DNA of 37,373 bases, from the NCBI GenBank assembly GCA_012729505.1, contig JAAYDA010000059.1, positions 1 through 37,373 of the forward strand, written 5' to 3'. Under the pieces are notes generated by a model, which was not told the origin of the DNA, did not search any database, and saw only the letters and a program-made list of their open reading frames with translations. Each line of letters opens with the position of its first letter. Within the stretch, counting starts at the first letter, position 1. Below, in pieces: positions 14,969 to 23,424 of the stretch. Position numbers and translations under genes: made by a program. The stretch comes from Syntrophomonadaceae bacterium. Lineage in GTDB: Bacteria > Bacillota > Syntrophomonadia > Syntrophomonadales > DTU052.

Positions 14969-15739
14969 GTGAATTCAGAAAACCGTCTTAGAATCTCCAG
15001 AGAGCGCTTTGGCTTAAAAGCCGGTATTGATCTGTCTGTGGTGGCCCTGGCAGGTAATCCCAACGTAGGGAAAAGCACAGTTTTTAACAAATTGACCGGA
15101 TTGCATCAGCATACCGGCAACTGGCCGGGAAAGACTATTCAAAGTGCGCAGGGTTCCTTTAGTTATAAAGGGCGGCCCTTTTTGCTGGTGGATTTGCCTG
15201 GAACCTATTCCCTGCTGGCCCATACTCCGGAAGAAGAGATTGCCAGAGATTTTATTTGTTTTGGACGGCCTGACGTGACCCTGGTAGTGCTTGACGCAAC
15301 CTGTCTGGAAAGAAACTTGAATTTGGCCCTTCAGGTAATAGAAATTACTCCCAATGCCGTGATTTGCGTAAACTTAATGGATGAAGCCCGAAAGAAGAAA
15401 ATACATATAGATATTCCCCTTTTGGAACAAGAACTGGGTGTGCCTGTAGTAGCGGCTTCGGCTCGAAATGGGGAAGGATTAAGCGATATTCGCGAAGCTT
15501 TATATCAGATAATCACCAAAGAGCGCATTACTATGCCCCGGCAGATTCAATATTCCAGCGACATTGAAAATGCTGTACAGCAGCTGCTCCCAGAGCTTAA
15601 CCACCTAGACATATTTACCCTCAGCCCCAGATGGGTGGCCCTGAGATTACTGGATTCCGATAAAAGCCTTCTGGACAGCATTACTTCTTACCTGAATCTG
15701 GAGACTGAATGCTGGCGGGAGGCGGGTGCGTCAGTATGA
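14969..15739 (+). CDS. feoB: FeoB cytosolic part: G domain and helical domain, as a separate gene
   Basis: The 256-residue product covers only the soluble NFeoB portion: G1 GNPNVGKST (29-37), G3 DLPGTY (75-80), G4 NLMD (135-138), G5 around SARNGEG, and then the GDI-like helical domain. It lacks the membrane half found in ordinary ~650-800 aa FeoB. The next gene begins with an ATGA overlap of its stop codon and supplies the missing permease, so the two products should assemble. The start is a GTG at 14969 with AAGGAGG upstream. Because the break is a tidy coupled junction, I read this as a true split gene rather than a sequencing frameshift, though the latter is not excluded. Confidence 0.88.
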   Translation: MNSENRLRISRERFGLKAGIDLSVVALAGNPNVGKSTVFNKLTGLHQHTGNWPGKTIQSAQGSFSYKGRPFLLVDLPGTYSLLAHTPEEEIARDFICFGRPDVTLVVLDATCLERNLNLALQVIEITPNAVICVNLMDEARKKKIHIDIPLLEQELGVPVVAASARNGEGLSDIREALYQIITKERITMPRQIQYSSDIENAVQQLLPELNHLDIFTLSPRWVALRLLDSDKSLLDSITSYLNLETECWREAGASV

Positions 15740-17115
15740 GGGAATTGATGCCCGATCTGAGCAATGCCTGGAAGAAGGCAGGAAATATCGGCAACTTCTC
15801 TGATCAGATTGTGTCAGACATTTATAAAAATACTGAAGAGATTATCCAAAAGGTTGAGCGGCAGGATTACAAATCCCGAAATCTGGACGGGAAAATTGAC
15901 GACATCCTTACCTCCCGCCTGTTTGGTTATCCCATAATGATTGCTCTGTTAGGATTTGTTTTTTGGCTTACCATTCAGGGTGCCAACGTTCCTTCAGAAT
16001 TGCTGGCCACAGTGCTGCTAGGCTTCCAGGAACAACTGACTCACTGGTTTGTACTGGCAAATGCACCTGACTGGCTTCATGGAATTCTGGTGTTGGGAGC
16101 TTACCGATCATTAGCCTGGGTAGTATCTGTCATGCTGCCTCCTATGGCTATCTTCTTCCCTCTTTTCACCCTGCTTGAAGATCTAGGCTATCTCCCCAGA
16201 ATAGCCTTTAACCTGGACAATACCTTTAGAAAATGCGGAGCTTGTGGGAAACAAATGCTTACCATGTGTATGGGGTTTGGCTGTAATGCGGCCGGAGTGA
16301 TTGCGTGCAGAATCATCGATTCCAAACGAGAACGTTTGATCGCCATTTTAACCAACACTTTCGTCCCGTGTAACGGCAGATTTCCTACTTTGATTGCGCT
16401 GTCTATCATTTTCGCCGCCGGAGCCGCAGCATCTGCCTACAAAACCATAATAGCCAGTGCGGTCGTAACCGCTCTGGTAATGCTGGGAATCATAATAACC
16501 TTTGCCGCTTCATGGATATTATCAAAAACCATCCTCAGAGGAGAATCATCTGCTTTCTTCCTGGAACTCCCTCCTTACCGCAAACCCCAAATCGGAGCGG
16601 TAATTTACAGATCAATAATTGATCGTACTGTTTTCGTCTTAAAACGGGCAATGATAATGGCTGCACCGGCAGGGGCCGTTACCTGGGTACTGGCTAATGT
16701 ATTCGTCGGAGATATAAGTGTTCTCACCCATCTGGCCCAGTTTCTTGAGCCTACGGCCAGAATTATCGGGCTGGACGGCTTCATTCTGATGGCATTCATT
16801 CTGGGATTGCCTGCCAATGAAATCGTTATCCCCATTCTGCTAATGAGCTACTTATCCATGGGATATATGGTGGATTTCACCGGTCTGGAGGAATTGGGAA
16901 GAATTCTGGTACAGAACGGGTGGACTTGGGTGACCGCTTTAAATGTTATGTTGTTTAGTTTACTGCACTGGCCCTGCTCCACCACCCTGTTAACAGCTTA
17001 CAAAGAATCAGGCAGCCTCAAGTGGACGTTTGCGGCATTCCTGATTCCTACAGTTACTGCGTTCTCAGTCTGCTTCCTCACTGCCCAGCTTGCACGGCTA
17101 TTGGGCTGGACTTAA
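15736..17115 (+). CDS. feoB: FeoB membrane permease part, as a separate gene
   Basis: The 459-residue product starts with a soluble linker (about 1-60) that normally joins NFeoB to the membrane, then some 8-10 transmembrane helices with two FeoB gate repeats. It has the FeoB Cys motifs KCGACGKQMLTMCMGFGCNA and FVPCNGRFPTLIALS, and the late motif LLHWPCSTTLLTAYKE. It should form the Fe2+ path in the inner membrane and depend on the G-domain protein encoded just before it. Its ATG at 15736 overlaps the upstream TGA (ATGA), a translational-coupling arrangement. No terminator follows before the aminotransferase gene. Confidence 0.9.
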   Translation: MRELMPDLSNAWKKAGNIGNFSDQIVSDIYKNTEEIIQKVERQDYKSRNLDGKIDDILTSRLFGYPIMIALLGFVFWLTIQGANVPSELLATVLLGFQEQLTHWFVLANAPDWLHGILVLGAYRSLAWVVSVMLPPMAIFFPLFTLLEDLGYLPRIAFNLDNTFRKCGACGKQMLTMCMGFGCNAAGVIACRIIDSKRERLIAILTNTFVPCNGRFPTLIALSIIFAAGAAASAYKTIIASAVVTALVMLGIIITFAASWILSKTILRGESSAFFLELPPYRKPQIGAVIYRSIIDRTVFVLKRAMIMAAPAGAVTWVLANVFVGDISVLTHLAQFLEPTARIIGLDGFILMAFILGLPANEIVIPILLMSYLSMGYMVDFTGLEELGRILVQNGWTWVTALNVMLFSLLHWPCSTTLLTAYKESGSLKWTFAAFLIPTVTAFSVCFLTAQLARLLGWT

Positions 17116-17290
17116 AACAATGGACTAATTAAATATAGCCTATGTTGGGCACTTTACTGGGCGAGAGCAAGACACCTTTTTTCGGAAAGGGAATACAATT
17201 AATTATACGATTGCGCCAAATGATGGCTTTTAACACCCCTGCTTATTCCGATAATTGGCATCATTCCCTTTGGCGCAGGGAGGTTATCAT

Positions 17291-18616
17291 CTGTCCATTA
17301 ATGATCATCAGCAGGATCTTCGCCACCTCTTTGTGGGTTTGAACATGCCCGTCACACTAAGCGGCGGCGAAAAACCCTTGATAAACTTTGACAATGCCGC
17401 TACTACTCCTCCCTTTCAGACCGTTCTCCAGGCGGTTGAAAGCTTTGCCCCCTGGTATGCTGCCGTACACCGTGGCGGCGGTGCCAAGTCAGAAACAACC
17501 ACCCGCCTGTATGAAGAGGCTCGGGAGATAGTGGCTGATTTCGTTGGAGCAGACCGGGACAGCAATGTGGTTATCTTTGTGAAGAACGCCACTGAAGCTA
17601 TTAATAAGCTGGCCTATCGCCTGGCTCAAGCCCGCGACAGGAGAGATATTATTATTTCCACTGTCATGGAACACCATTCCAACGACCTGCCTTGGCGCAG
17701 CAAATTTCGGATGCTCTATGTGGATGTGGATGATTCCGGCCGCTTGCTGCTTGACGATCTAAAGAAAAAATTAAGACTATCGCGGGGAAGAGTCCGGCTG
17801 GTTACCGTCACCGGTGCATCCAATGTAACCGGCCACATCAATCATCTGGCGGAAATTGCTGATCTGGCTCACCAAAACGGCGCAGAAATAATGGTGGACG
17901 GCGCCCAGATGGCGCCACATCTGCCAGTATATATGAAAGGCTCCGCCGGAAGTGGGTCTCTGGATTACCTGGCCTTCTCCGGGCACAAAATGTATGCCCC
18001 TTTCGGCACCGGCGTTCTTATTGGCCCTCGTAAAACATTTGACTATGGTCACAGCGAGATTGTGGGCGGAGGAACCGTCGAAGCCGTAAGTCAAAGACGG
18101 GTGCGCTGGGCGAAATCTCCACAGCGGGACGAGGCAGGAACCCCCAATGTTATGGGTGTCATCGCCCTTACAGCCGCTGTCAAAACCCTTAAACACTTGG
18201 ACATGAGTCTGGTCGCCAGGGAAGAAGCAAAATTGGCGGATTATGCCCGAAAACAACTATCCCACATACCGAAAATAATGTTTTACGGTGATCAGGAAAA
18301 TCATAATTACAAGGTAGGCATTATACCCTTCAATATTAAGGGCCTTACTTATGATAAGGTTGCACTTGACCTTGCCCATGAGTACGGAATCGCAGTTCGA
18401 AGCGGCTGTTTCTGTGCACAGCCCTATGTTCGAAAGCTTTTAAAGGTACCCCCCTCTGAAATTGAAAAGGAATTTACCGGAACAGATGTGACCTATCGAG
18501 GTATGGTAAGAGTAAGTTTCGGTCTTTACAACACCAAATCCGAGGTGGATCTATTGGCGGAAGCCCTTGACAGCATCTCTGCCAAAACAAGTAAAACTAT
18601 AACTCCCCAATGGTAA
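17291..18616 (+). CDS. Class V aminotransferase / cysteine desulfurase-like PLP enzyme
   Basis: The ~441-residue fold-type I PLP enzyme shows INFDNAATTP, the phosphate/PLP region KNATEAINKLA, the PLP-ring His region TVMEHHSNDLPW, VDGAQMAPH, and the Schiff-base lysine in FSGHKMYAPFG (K233). A flexible cysteine pair follows in VRSGCFCAQPY (C373, C375), where cysteine desulfurases keep their active Cys. Release of sulfur from cysteine is likely, but selenocysteine lyase or isopenicillin-N-epimerase-like activity is possible. GGGAGG at 17278-17283 places a CTG (17291) at ideal spacing; TTG 17255 and ATG 17345 are alternatives. It follows feoB by ~175 bp and may share iron control. Confidence 0.8.
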   Translation: MSINDHQQDLRHLFVGLNMPVTLSGGEKPLINFDNAATTPPFQTVLQAVESFAPWYAAVHRGGGAKSETTTRLYEEAREIVADFVGADRDSNVVIFVKNATEAINKLAYRLAQARDRRDIIISTVMEHHSNDLPWRSKFRMLYVDVDDSGRLLLDDLKKKLRLSRGRVRLVTVTGASNVTGHINHLAEIADLAHQNGAEIMVDGAQMAPHLPVYMKGSAGSGSLDYLAFSGHKMYAPFGTGVLIGPRKTFDYGHSEIVGGGTVEAVSQRRVRWAKSPQRDEAGTPNVMGVIALTAAVKTLKHLDMSLVAREEAKLADYARKQLSHIPKIMFYGDQENHNYKVGIIPFNIKGLTYDKVALDLAHEYGIAVRSGCFCAQPYVRKLLKVPPSEIEKEFTGTDVTYRGMVRVSFGLYNTKSEVDLLAEALDSISAKTSKTITPQW

Positions 18617-18641
18617 ACACCCTCCAAATCAGGCCGCGGGC

Positions 18642-19979
18642 TCATTCCCTTCTCTTGCTATAGCTGTCCGCATCTTGATACAAGCAGACAATGGCTGTTT
18701 CCAGGCGGTGCCCTCTTATTTCAGTTACCTTAATGCTAAGGCCGTATTCTTCCAGCTCTGGGGTGGCCCCGTCTTCAGGAACTGAACCCAGCAGGCCAAA
18801 AACCAGGCCTCCAAAAGTATCATAATCCTCTTCGGGCAATGTGACTTGCAGATGATCTGCTACCATATCCAGAGGTGCGGTTCCTTTTATCTTCCAGGTA
18901 TGCGAATCGATTAGTTCAATCAGAGGCGGATCTTCAGGAATTGACTCATCATTTTCCAAATCTCCCACCAGTTGCTCCAGCAGATCCTTCATAGTGATGA
19001 TACCACTCATCCCCCCGTATTCATCTAACACCACCGCAAAATGATTGCGGCTTTTTTTCATATTGGTAAACAATACGTCGGTCCGCACTGTCTCAGGCAC
19101 AAAGTAGGCCGGTTTCATAACTTTTGTCAGCACCGTCTTCCGGTCTCTTTGTTTGATCCGGAAATAATCCTTAACTCTTATAATTCCAATAACATTATCA
19201 ATATGCTCGCTGCATACCGGATAAACTGAATGTCTTCCTTCCGTAATAGTTTTTTCCCACTCTTCATCAGTCTCCTCAAGCCATAAAACAGTCACTTCGG
19301 TTCTATGGGTCATGACTTCTTCGGCCATCCTATCGTCAAATTCAAAGATATTCTGGATCATGTTCTTTTCACTGAAGCTGATAGTACCTTTTTGGCTGCC
19401 GGCATCCACCATAAAACGAATTTCTTCTTCGGTGATTGTTTCATCCTCGGCATATGGATCAACCCCGAGAAGACGAAGAACCCCGTTAGTAGAGGCAGAC
19501 AATAGCCACACCAGCGGGCCAAATAATTTGGAGATTGAATATACGAAGCCTGACATGGCAAGTGCCAATTCTTCCGCCCTTTGCATTGCAATTCGCTTAG
19601 GAACCAGCTCTCCGAATACTAGGGTAAAATAAGAAAGGATCAAGGTTATCATAATTACGGACAGAGTATCCAAGGTAGCAGTTGGTATAGAAACGCCCAG
19701 GCTCACCAGCCAATCTACCGCCCGGTCAGAGAAGTTGTCAGCAGCAAAGGCGCTGGCCAAAAAACCGGCCAGAGTAATACCTACCTGAATAGTGGAAAGA
19801 AAGCGGGCGGGGTGCTCAGTTAATTTGGCCAGTCGCAAGGCACGTTTTTCACCGGTGGAGGCAAGCCGGGCCAGCTTGGCGTCATTGATGGAAATAACCG
19901 CTATTTCGGCGCAAGCGAATACGGCATTAATAATGATCAAGACCAGTTGCAGAATTAAATACCAATATACCGGTTCCAG
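18642..19979 (-). CDS. CNNM (DUF21)/CBS-domain/CorC membrane protein, hemolysin family
   Basis: The product (~445 aa) has an N-terminal DUF21/CNNM membrane domain with the conserved NAVFACAEIAVISIND and FGELVPKRIAMQRAEE, then two CBS domains (about 210-340, VFPVC-like SVYPVCSEHIDNVIGIIRVKD and AVVLDEYGGMSGIITMKDLL), then a C-terminal CorC_HlyC domain. Homologues are divalent-cation (Mg2+/Co2+) or Na+ exporters, and the hemolysin name is historical. A CTG at 19979 fits an AAGGAGG 8 nt upstream and restores a full first membrane helix (WYLILQLVLIIINAVF). The next in-frame TTG at 19940 would truncate it. It converges with the aminotransferase gene. Confidence 0.85.
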   Translation of the reverse strand: MEPVYWYLILQLVLIIINAVFACAEIAVISINDAKLARLASTGEKRALRLAKLTEHPARFLSTIQVGITLAGFLASAFAADNFSDRAVDWLVSLGVSIPTATLDTLSVIMITLILSYFTLVFGELVPKRIAMQRAEELALAMSGFVYSISKLFGPLVWLLSASTNGVLRLLGVDPYAEDETITEEEIRFMVDAGSQKGTISFSEKNMIQNIFEFDDRMAEEVMTHRTEVTVLWLEETDEEWEKTITEGRHSVYPVCSEHIDNVIGIIRVKDYFRIKQRDRKTVLTKVMKPAYFVPETVRTDVLFTNMKKSRNHFAVVLDEYGGMSGIITMKDLLEQLVGDLENDESIPEDPPLIELIDSHTWKIKGTAPLDMVADHLQVTLPEEDYDTFGGLVFGLLGSVPEDGATPELEEYGLSIKVTEIRGHRLETAIVCLYQDADSYSKRRE

Positions 19980-20152
19980 CCCGAAAACCTCCTTGGAACG
20001 CTTGAAATGAAAAATGCAACCCTTGTTTTATGAATTATTTCTTCACACGCCATCTTTTTCCTTCAGGGAAGGAAAAACCGGGAAAGTCAGAAGGGGTTGA
20101 TAGGATGGTTTATCACTCATCCCAACATTTCCCGTGTCTCAGTCTTGGTTCC

Positions 20153-21262
20153 CTATTCTCTCAGCATCTTGAGTTGCTCCGGAGAAGGCTCTCTGGGAAT
20201 TACAGCTACGGTAAGGCCATTGTATTCAAATACGGTTTGGCTGTCATCTGTAATTTCACCAAGAACAGCCGTCTTCACATCCTGGGTCCCAAGGGCGGCC
20301 AATACTTCGTCAACATGCTCAGGTGCTACCTGAAAAAGCATACGGGCCTGGGTCTCACAGATAAGAATCTCTTCGGGGGTAATGTCATTCTCTCTTAATG
20401 GAGCTTTGGAAAGTTCTATTTTTGCTCCCAGTCCACCATAACGGGCTGATTCACAAACGGCGGCCCCGATTCCGGCGGCACCTAAATCTGAACAAGCTTT
20501 GATCCTCCCGGTGCGAATGGCTGCAATGCTGGCCTCCATCGTGGCTCTTTCTTCGGCAAAAAGAGCTACCGCCGGGCGCAGCTCCGATACCAGCCCCGCT
20601 CTGTACAGGGTGTCATTACCGTCTGTGCCGGTCTCCCCCACAATGATGATCTTGTCTCCGGCGGACTTGGCCGGTTTGGTCAGAGGTCTGTCACTGATCT
20701 GTTTACCAACCACCGATATTACCACAGCCGGAACTATATCACTGAAAGAAGTTGAAAATCCGCCTCCGGCTACAAATACATCCATGGAGTCGGCCATATC
20801 CCTTACTCCTTGGAGTATCAGATTAAGCCGCTCCTGACTTGTCATTTCTACACAATTGCCACAAGTACACTTTCCATCAAAACCACAGGGACCTACCAGA
20901 ACCTTTTCTTCAAGAGGACGAGTTCCAATGAAATCAAGAAGGAAAATAGGGCGGGCACCCATGGCCACCACATCTCGCATGGCGCCACCGGCACCGGTCG
21001 CCGCACTGTCATAAGGGCGCGGAACACAGGGGCTGCAATGACTTTCCATTTTAGCTGCTACCAGAGTATCGGTGCCGGGGATCTTGACTACTGCAGCATC
21101 GTCATTGGCATCCGGACCAACCAGCAGGGCTCCCGGCCAGGTTGCATCCACCTTGTCATTCAGCCTCTTGAAAGAACTAAAGTCAATGGCAGTGTCAATG
21201 TTATGATGCAGGTGAACAAACAGCGCATGCATCAATGCTTTCTCTACTTTATTCACAAACAT
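20153..21262 (-). CDS. AIR synthase-related (PurM/SelD/HypE-like) protein with a cysteine-rich insert
   Basis: The ~370-residue product has the two-domain PurM-like ATP-binding fold: GPDANDDAAVVK near the start, ATGAGGAMRDVVAMGARP (PurL-like) and SDLGAAGIGAA in the second domain. Unusual for the fold are six cysteines: SHCSPC (C76, C79 from the ATG at 21262) and the insert PCGFDGKCTCGNC (C126, C132, C134, C137), which look like a metal or Fe-S site. Family members make phosphorylated or thio/seleno/cyanated intermediates, and the substrate here is unknown. The ATG at 21262 is used; GAGGAGG is too close to it (2 nt) and fits the GTG at 21256 better. It ends the biotin decarboxylase gene train. 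Confidence 0.75.
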   Translation of the reverse strand: MFVNKVEKALMHALFVHLHHNIDTAIDFSSFKRLNDKVDATWPGALLVGPDANDDAAVVKIPGTDTLVAAKMESHCSPCVPRPYDSAATGAGGAMRDVVAMGARPIFLLDFIGTRPLEEKVLVGPCGFDGKCTCGNCVEMTSQERLNLILQGVRDMADSMDVFVAGGGFSTSFSDIVPAVVISVVGKQISDRPLTKPAKSAGDKIIIVGETGTDGNDTLYRAGLVSELRPAVALFAEERATMEASIAAIRTGRIKACSDLGAAGIGAAVCESARYGGLGAKIELSKAPLRENDITPEEILICETQARMLFQVAPEHVDEVLAALGTQDVKTAVLGEITDDSQTVFEYNGLTVAVIPREPSPEQLKMLRE

Positions 21263-21333
21263 GTCCTCCTCATTGTAGTAATCTGTAATCTGCACCGGAG
21301 TCCGACTAACCTCAGTCTCCAATTCACGCTAAA

Positions 21334-21924
21334 TTATACCCTATTCCCACCTTCAGTCAATAATCCATGCATGATAAAATCAATATAAGTACTTACAATG
21401 GAATGAATATCATCCGGCCCATCGGGATCGTACCAATTGCCAAGCCAGTTAAGCATTCCGCCGATGCCGCGAACCACATGTACACTATCAACGGCCCTGA
21501 ATACTCCTTCCTTGATGCCCATATCAACATGTTCTTTGACAAGGACTTCCTGCCGCTTCAGCATCCCGCTGATCTCTTTGCGTCTTTCCAGGGATAAATG
21601 AGCTGTCTCCCGCAAATATGCTTCTGAAATGTCACGGTTGGAATGATACTGAATAACAATGTTTTCAAACAGCTTTGAAACCTTCTCCTTGATGGATAGA
21701 TCCGAGTCAACTATAGCTTGGGAGCCATTTTCCAAATTGCGGATATGCAGAAGACAGATTTCATACAATATATCTTCTTTCGCTTTGAAGTAATAATATA
21801 CAGCCGGTTTGGATATGCCGATTACTCCCATAATGTCGTCCAAACTGGTAGAATAGTACCCTCGCTCTCTGAATAGCTTGGCCGCAACGGCCAGGATCTC
21901 TCTTCTTCTGTCAGCACCGCCCAC
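21334..21924 (-). CDS. TetR/AcrR family regulator (FadR-like)
   Basis: The 196-residue product has the N-terminal TetR HTH (AAKLFRERGYYSTSLDDIMG then ISKPAVYYYFKAKEDIL) and an all-helical ligand domain of the type that in FadR-like proteins binds acyl-CoA. The GTG at 21924 has GGAG 8 nt upstream. It sits 23 bp after the biotin ligase gene and 71 bp before the AIR synthase-like gene, so it is probably cotranscribed with the decarboxylase genes and could regulate them. A candidate dyad at 24591-24606 lies over their promoter. The ligand, perhaps a short acyl-CoA, is inference. Confidence 0.85.
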   Translation of the reverse strand: MGGADRRREILAVAAKLFRERGYYSTSLDDIMGVIGISKPAVYYYFKAKEDILYEICLLHIRNLENGSQAIVDSDLSIKEKVSKLFENIVIQYHSNRDISEAYLRETAHLSLERRKEISGMLKRQEVLVKEHVDMGIKEGVFRAVDSVHVVRGIGGMLNWLGNWYDPDGPDDIHSIVSTYIDFIMHGLLTEGGNRV

Positions 21925-21947
21925 ACATCTCTCCTTCTTTCTCTCAT

Positions 21948-22802
21948 CTATTTGTCAATAATGTTTATCTCCCCGGAAATAACAGTATGAATAATACCGG
22001 CATCATCCTTCACCAGCAAAGAACCATCTTCATCAAGATCAATTGCCAGGCCAATCTCATAGCCGGCTGGAGTATCGAACTTTACTCGCTGTCCAATGTC
22101 CTGAGAAAGCTTCCTTCCTCTTAGGAGAATATCGCTAAAATTCCCTTCCAGAAGCTGCTGATAACATTTTTCAAAGCGGTTTAGCAATCCCTGCAGAAGC
22201 AAAACTCTCGGCACAAACATCTTGTTTTCTTCCCGGGCTGAGGTAGGGGCCGTACGCAAATCATCGGGGAAGTCCTCAAGCCGGTTATTTATATTCAACC
22301 CAATACCGGTCACAACATATAGGATATGATTCTGCTTGATAGCAGCTTCTGATAGTATCCCGGCAATTTTTCTCCCATTGATCAAAATATCGTTGGGCCA
22401 TTTTATGCGGGCAGGTAACTGCAATTCTTCTTGCAGAGTTTCGGCTACTGCCACCGCTGCCACCTGGGATACTCGCGATACCTCATGTAACGGCAAAGCA
22501 GGCCTCAGAACAACTGTCACGTATATCCCTTGTCCCTCAGGGGAGTGCCAGCTTCTTCCCCGTCTTCCCCGGCCCGCGGTTTGCATTTCCGCCACTACCG
22601 CCGTTCCTTCAGGAACACCGCCGGCAGCCAATTCCTGCGCTTTTAAGTTAGTAGAATCAAGCTCCTGGTAATAATAGTATTTTTGGCCGAAATATTTACT
22701 GATTAAGCCCGGGCACACATTTTCCGGTGATAATAAATCCATCTGTTTCAAAGCCTCTTTCACAGATATCAAGCCATAATCTTTAATGACCGCATAAAAC
22801 AC
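21948..22802 (-). CDS. birA: Biotin--[acetyl-CoA-carboxylase] ligase without a full HTH domain
   Basis: The 284-residue product contains the biotin protein ligase core: DSTNLKAQEL, GRGRRGRSWHSPEGQGIYVT (biotin/AMP loop), KWPNDILINGRKIAGIL, and a C-terminal SH3-like domain (FDTPAGYEIGLAIDL). Only ~45 residues precede the catalytic core, too few for the usual winged-helix repressor domain plus linker, so it probably cannot repress biotin genes like group II BirA. A stop codon just upstream rules out much extension. It should load biotin on Lys36 of the carrier protein encoded 57 bp upstream. Confidence 0.92.
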   Translation of the reverse strand: MFYAVIKDYGLISVKEALKQMDLLSPENVCPGLISKYFGQKYYYYQELDSTNLKAQELAAGGVPEGTAVVAEMQTAGRGRRGRSWHSPEGQGIYVTVVLRPALPLHEVSRVSQVAAVAVAETLQEELQLPARIKWPNDILINGRKIAGILSEAAIKQNHILYVVTGIGLNINNRLEDFPDDLRTAPTSAREENKMFVPRVLLLQGLLNRFEKCYQQLLEGNFSDILLRGRKLSQDIGQRVKFDTPAGYEIGLAIDLDEDGSLLVKDDAGIIHTVISGEINIIDK

Positions 22803-22859
22803 GAAGCACCGTGGTCGTTATCAACCTGCCGGCGCTTAATGCAAGGGTCTAGATAGATA

Positions 22860-23072
22860 CTATTCCAAAACCATCAAAACTTCACCTTCGGCAACCTGCT
22901 GACCAATAGTGACCTTCACTTCCTTAACAACGCCATTTTCCGGGGCATATACAGGGTTTTCCATCTTTATGGCTTCCAGGATTATTACTTCATCATCTTC
23001 AGCTACGCTCTGTCCGGCCTCCACTAGTATCTCCAGAATTTTTCCTGCCATGGGGCTTTCGATTACTGTCAT
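22860..23072 (-). CDS. Biotin carrier subunit of the decarboxylase
   Basis: A 70-residue, free-standing biotinyl/lipoyl domain. The biotin site is EAIKMEN with Lys36, a conservative variant of EAMKM. The hinge pattern (SPMAGKI near the N-terminus, VAEGEVLMVLE at the C-terminus) fits the gamma/biotin subunits of methylmalonyl-CoA and glutaconyl-CoA decarboxylases, though it lacks their long Ala/Pro linker. It shuttles CO2 between the carboxyltransferase and the membrane beta subunit. GGAGGT lies 7 nt before the ATG. Confidence 0.92.
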   Translation of the reverse strand: MTVIESPMAGKILEILVEAGQSVAEDDEVIILEAIKMENPVYAPENGVVKEVKVTIGQQVAEGEVLMVLE

Positions 23073-23265
23073 TTGTCTACCTCCAATTATTATTACTTTT
23101 TTTATTATACTTCAGGTAAACAGGTTTATCCTGCATCAATTAGTCATTATTTAGCAGAATATGACTATATTGATGTGCAAACCCTCAATTTATTACGGAT
23201 ACCCAAATGCACTAACCGCAGAAAATTCGGCTTCTGTGCAATCACAATTGGCCTCCGCGCTATTA

Positions 23266-23400
23266 TTATTTAGATTCCAATTTCTCCGGGAATATTTTCA
23301 ACAGCAGTTGTCCCGCCAGGGCAAGTATTCCTATCACAAGGAACATTACCGGCAAGCCTATCGCCGCAATCTCAAGTGCCTGAATAACTGATTCGCTCAC
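23266..23400 (-). CDS. Tiny membrane subunit (OadG/delta-like) of the decarboxylase
   Basis: A 44-residue gene easily missed by length cut-offs. GTG at 23400 follows AAGGAGG by about 8-9 nt and lies 24 bp after the beta-subunit stop. The product has one transmembrane helix (GLPVMFLVIGILALAGQLLL) and a short charged tail (KIFPEKLESK). Position and form match the small gamma/delta subunits (OadG, MmdD, GcdD) that tie the carboxyltransferase and biotin carrier to the beta subunit. It is shorter than most and lacks their Ala/Pro-rich tail. Confidence 0.7.
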   Translation of the reverse strand: MSESVIQALEIAAIGLPVMFLVIGILALAGQLLLKIFPEKLESK

Positions 23401-23424
23401 TGTTCTGTTAACCTCCTTTTCGAT

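Noticed and set aside
15700-15760. FeoB frameshift pseudogene
   Set aside because: The junction is a clean ATGA overlap between domains and both parts are fully conserved; a natural split is more likely, although a sequence error cannot be excluded.
20055-20077. TTTTTCCTTC-AGG-GAAGGAAAAA as a terminator
   Set aside because: The right arm ends in A's on both strands, so no U-run follows the stem; it is only an AT-rich inverted repeat.
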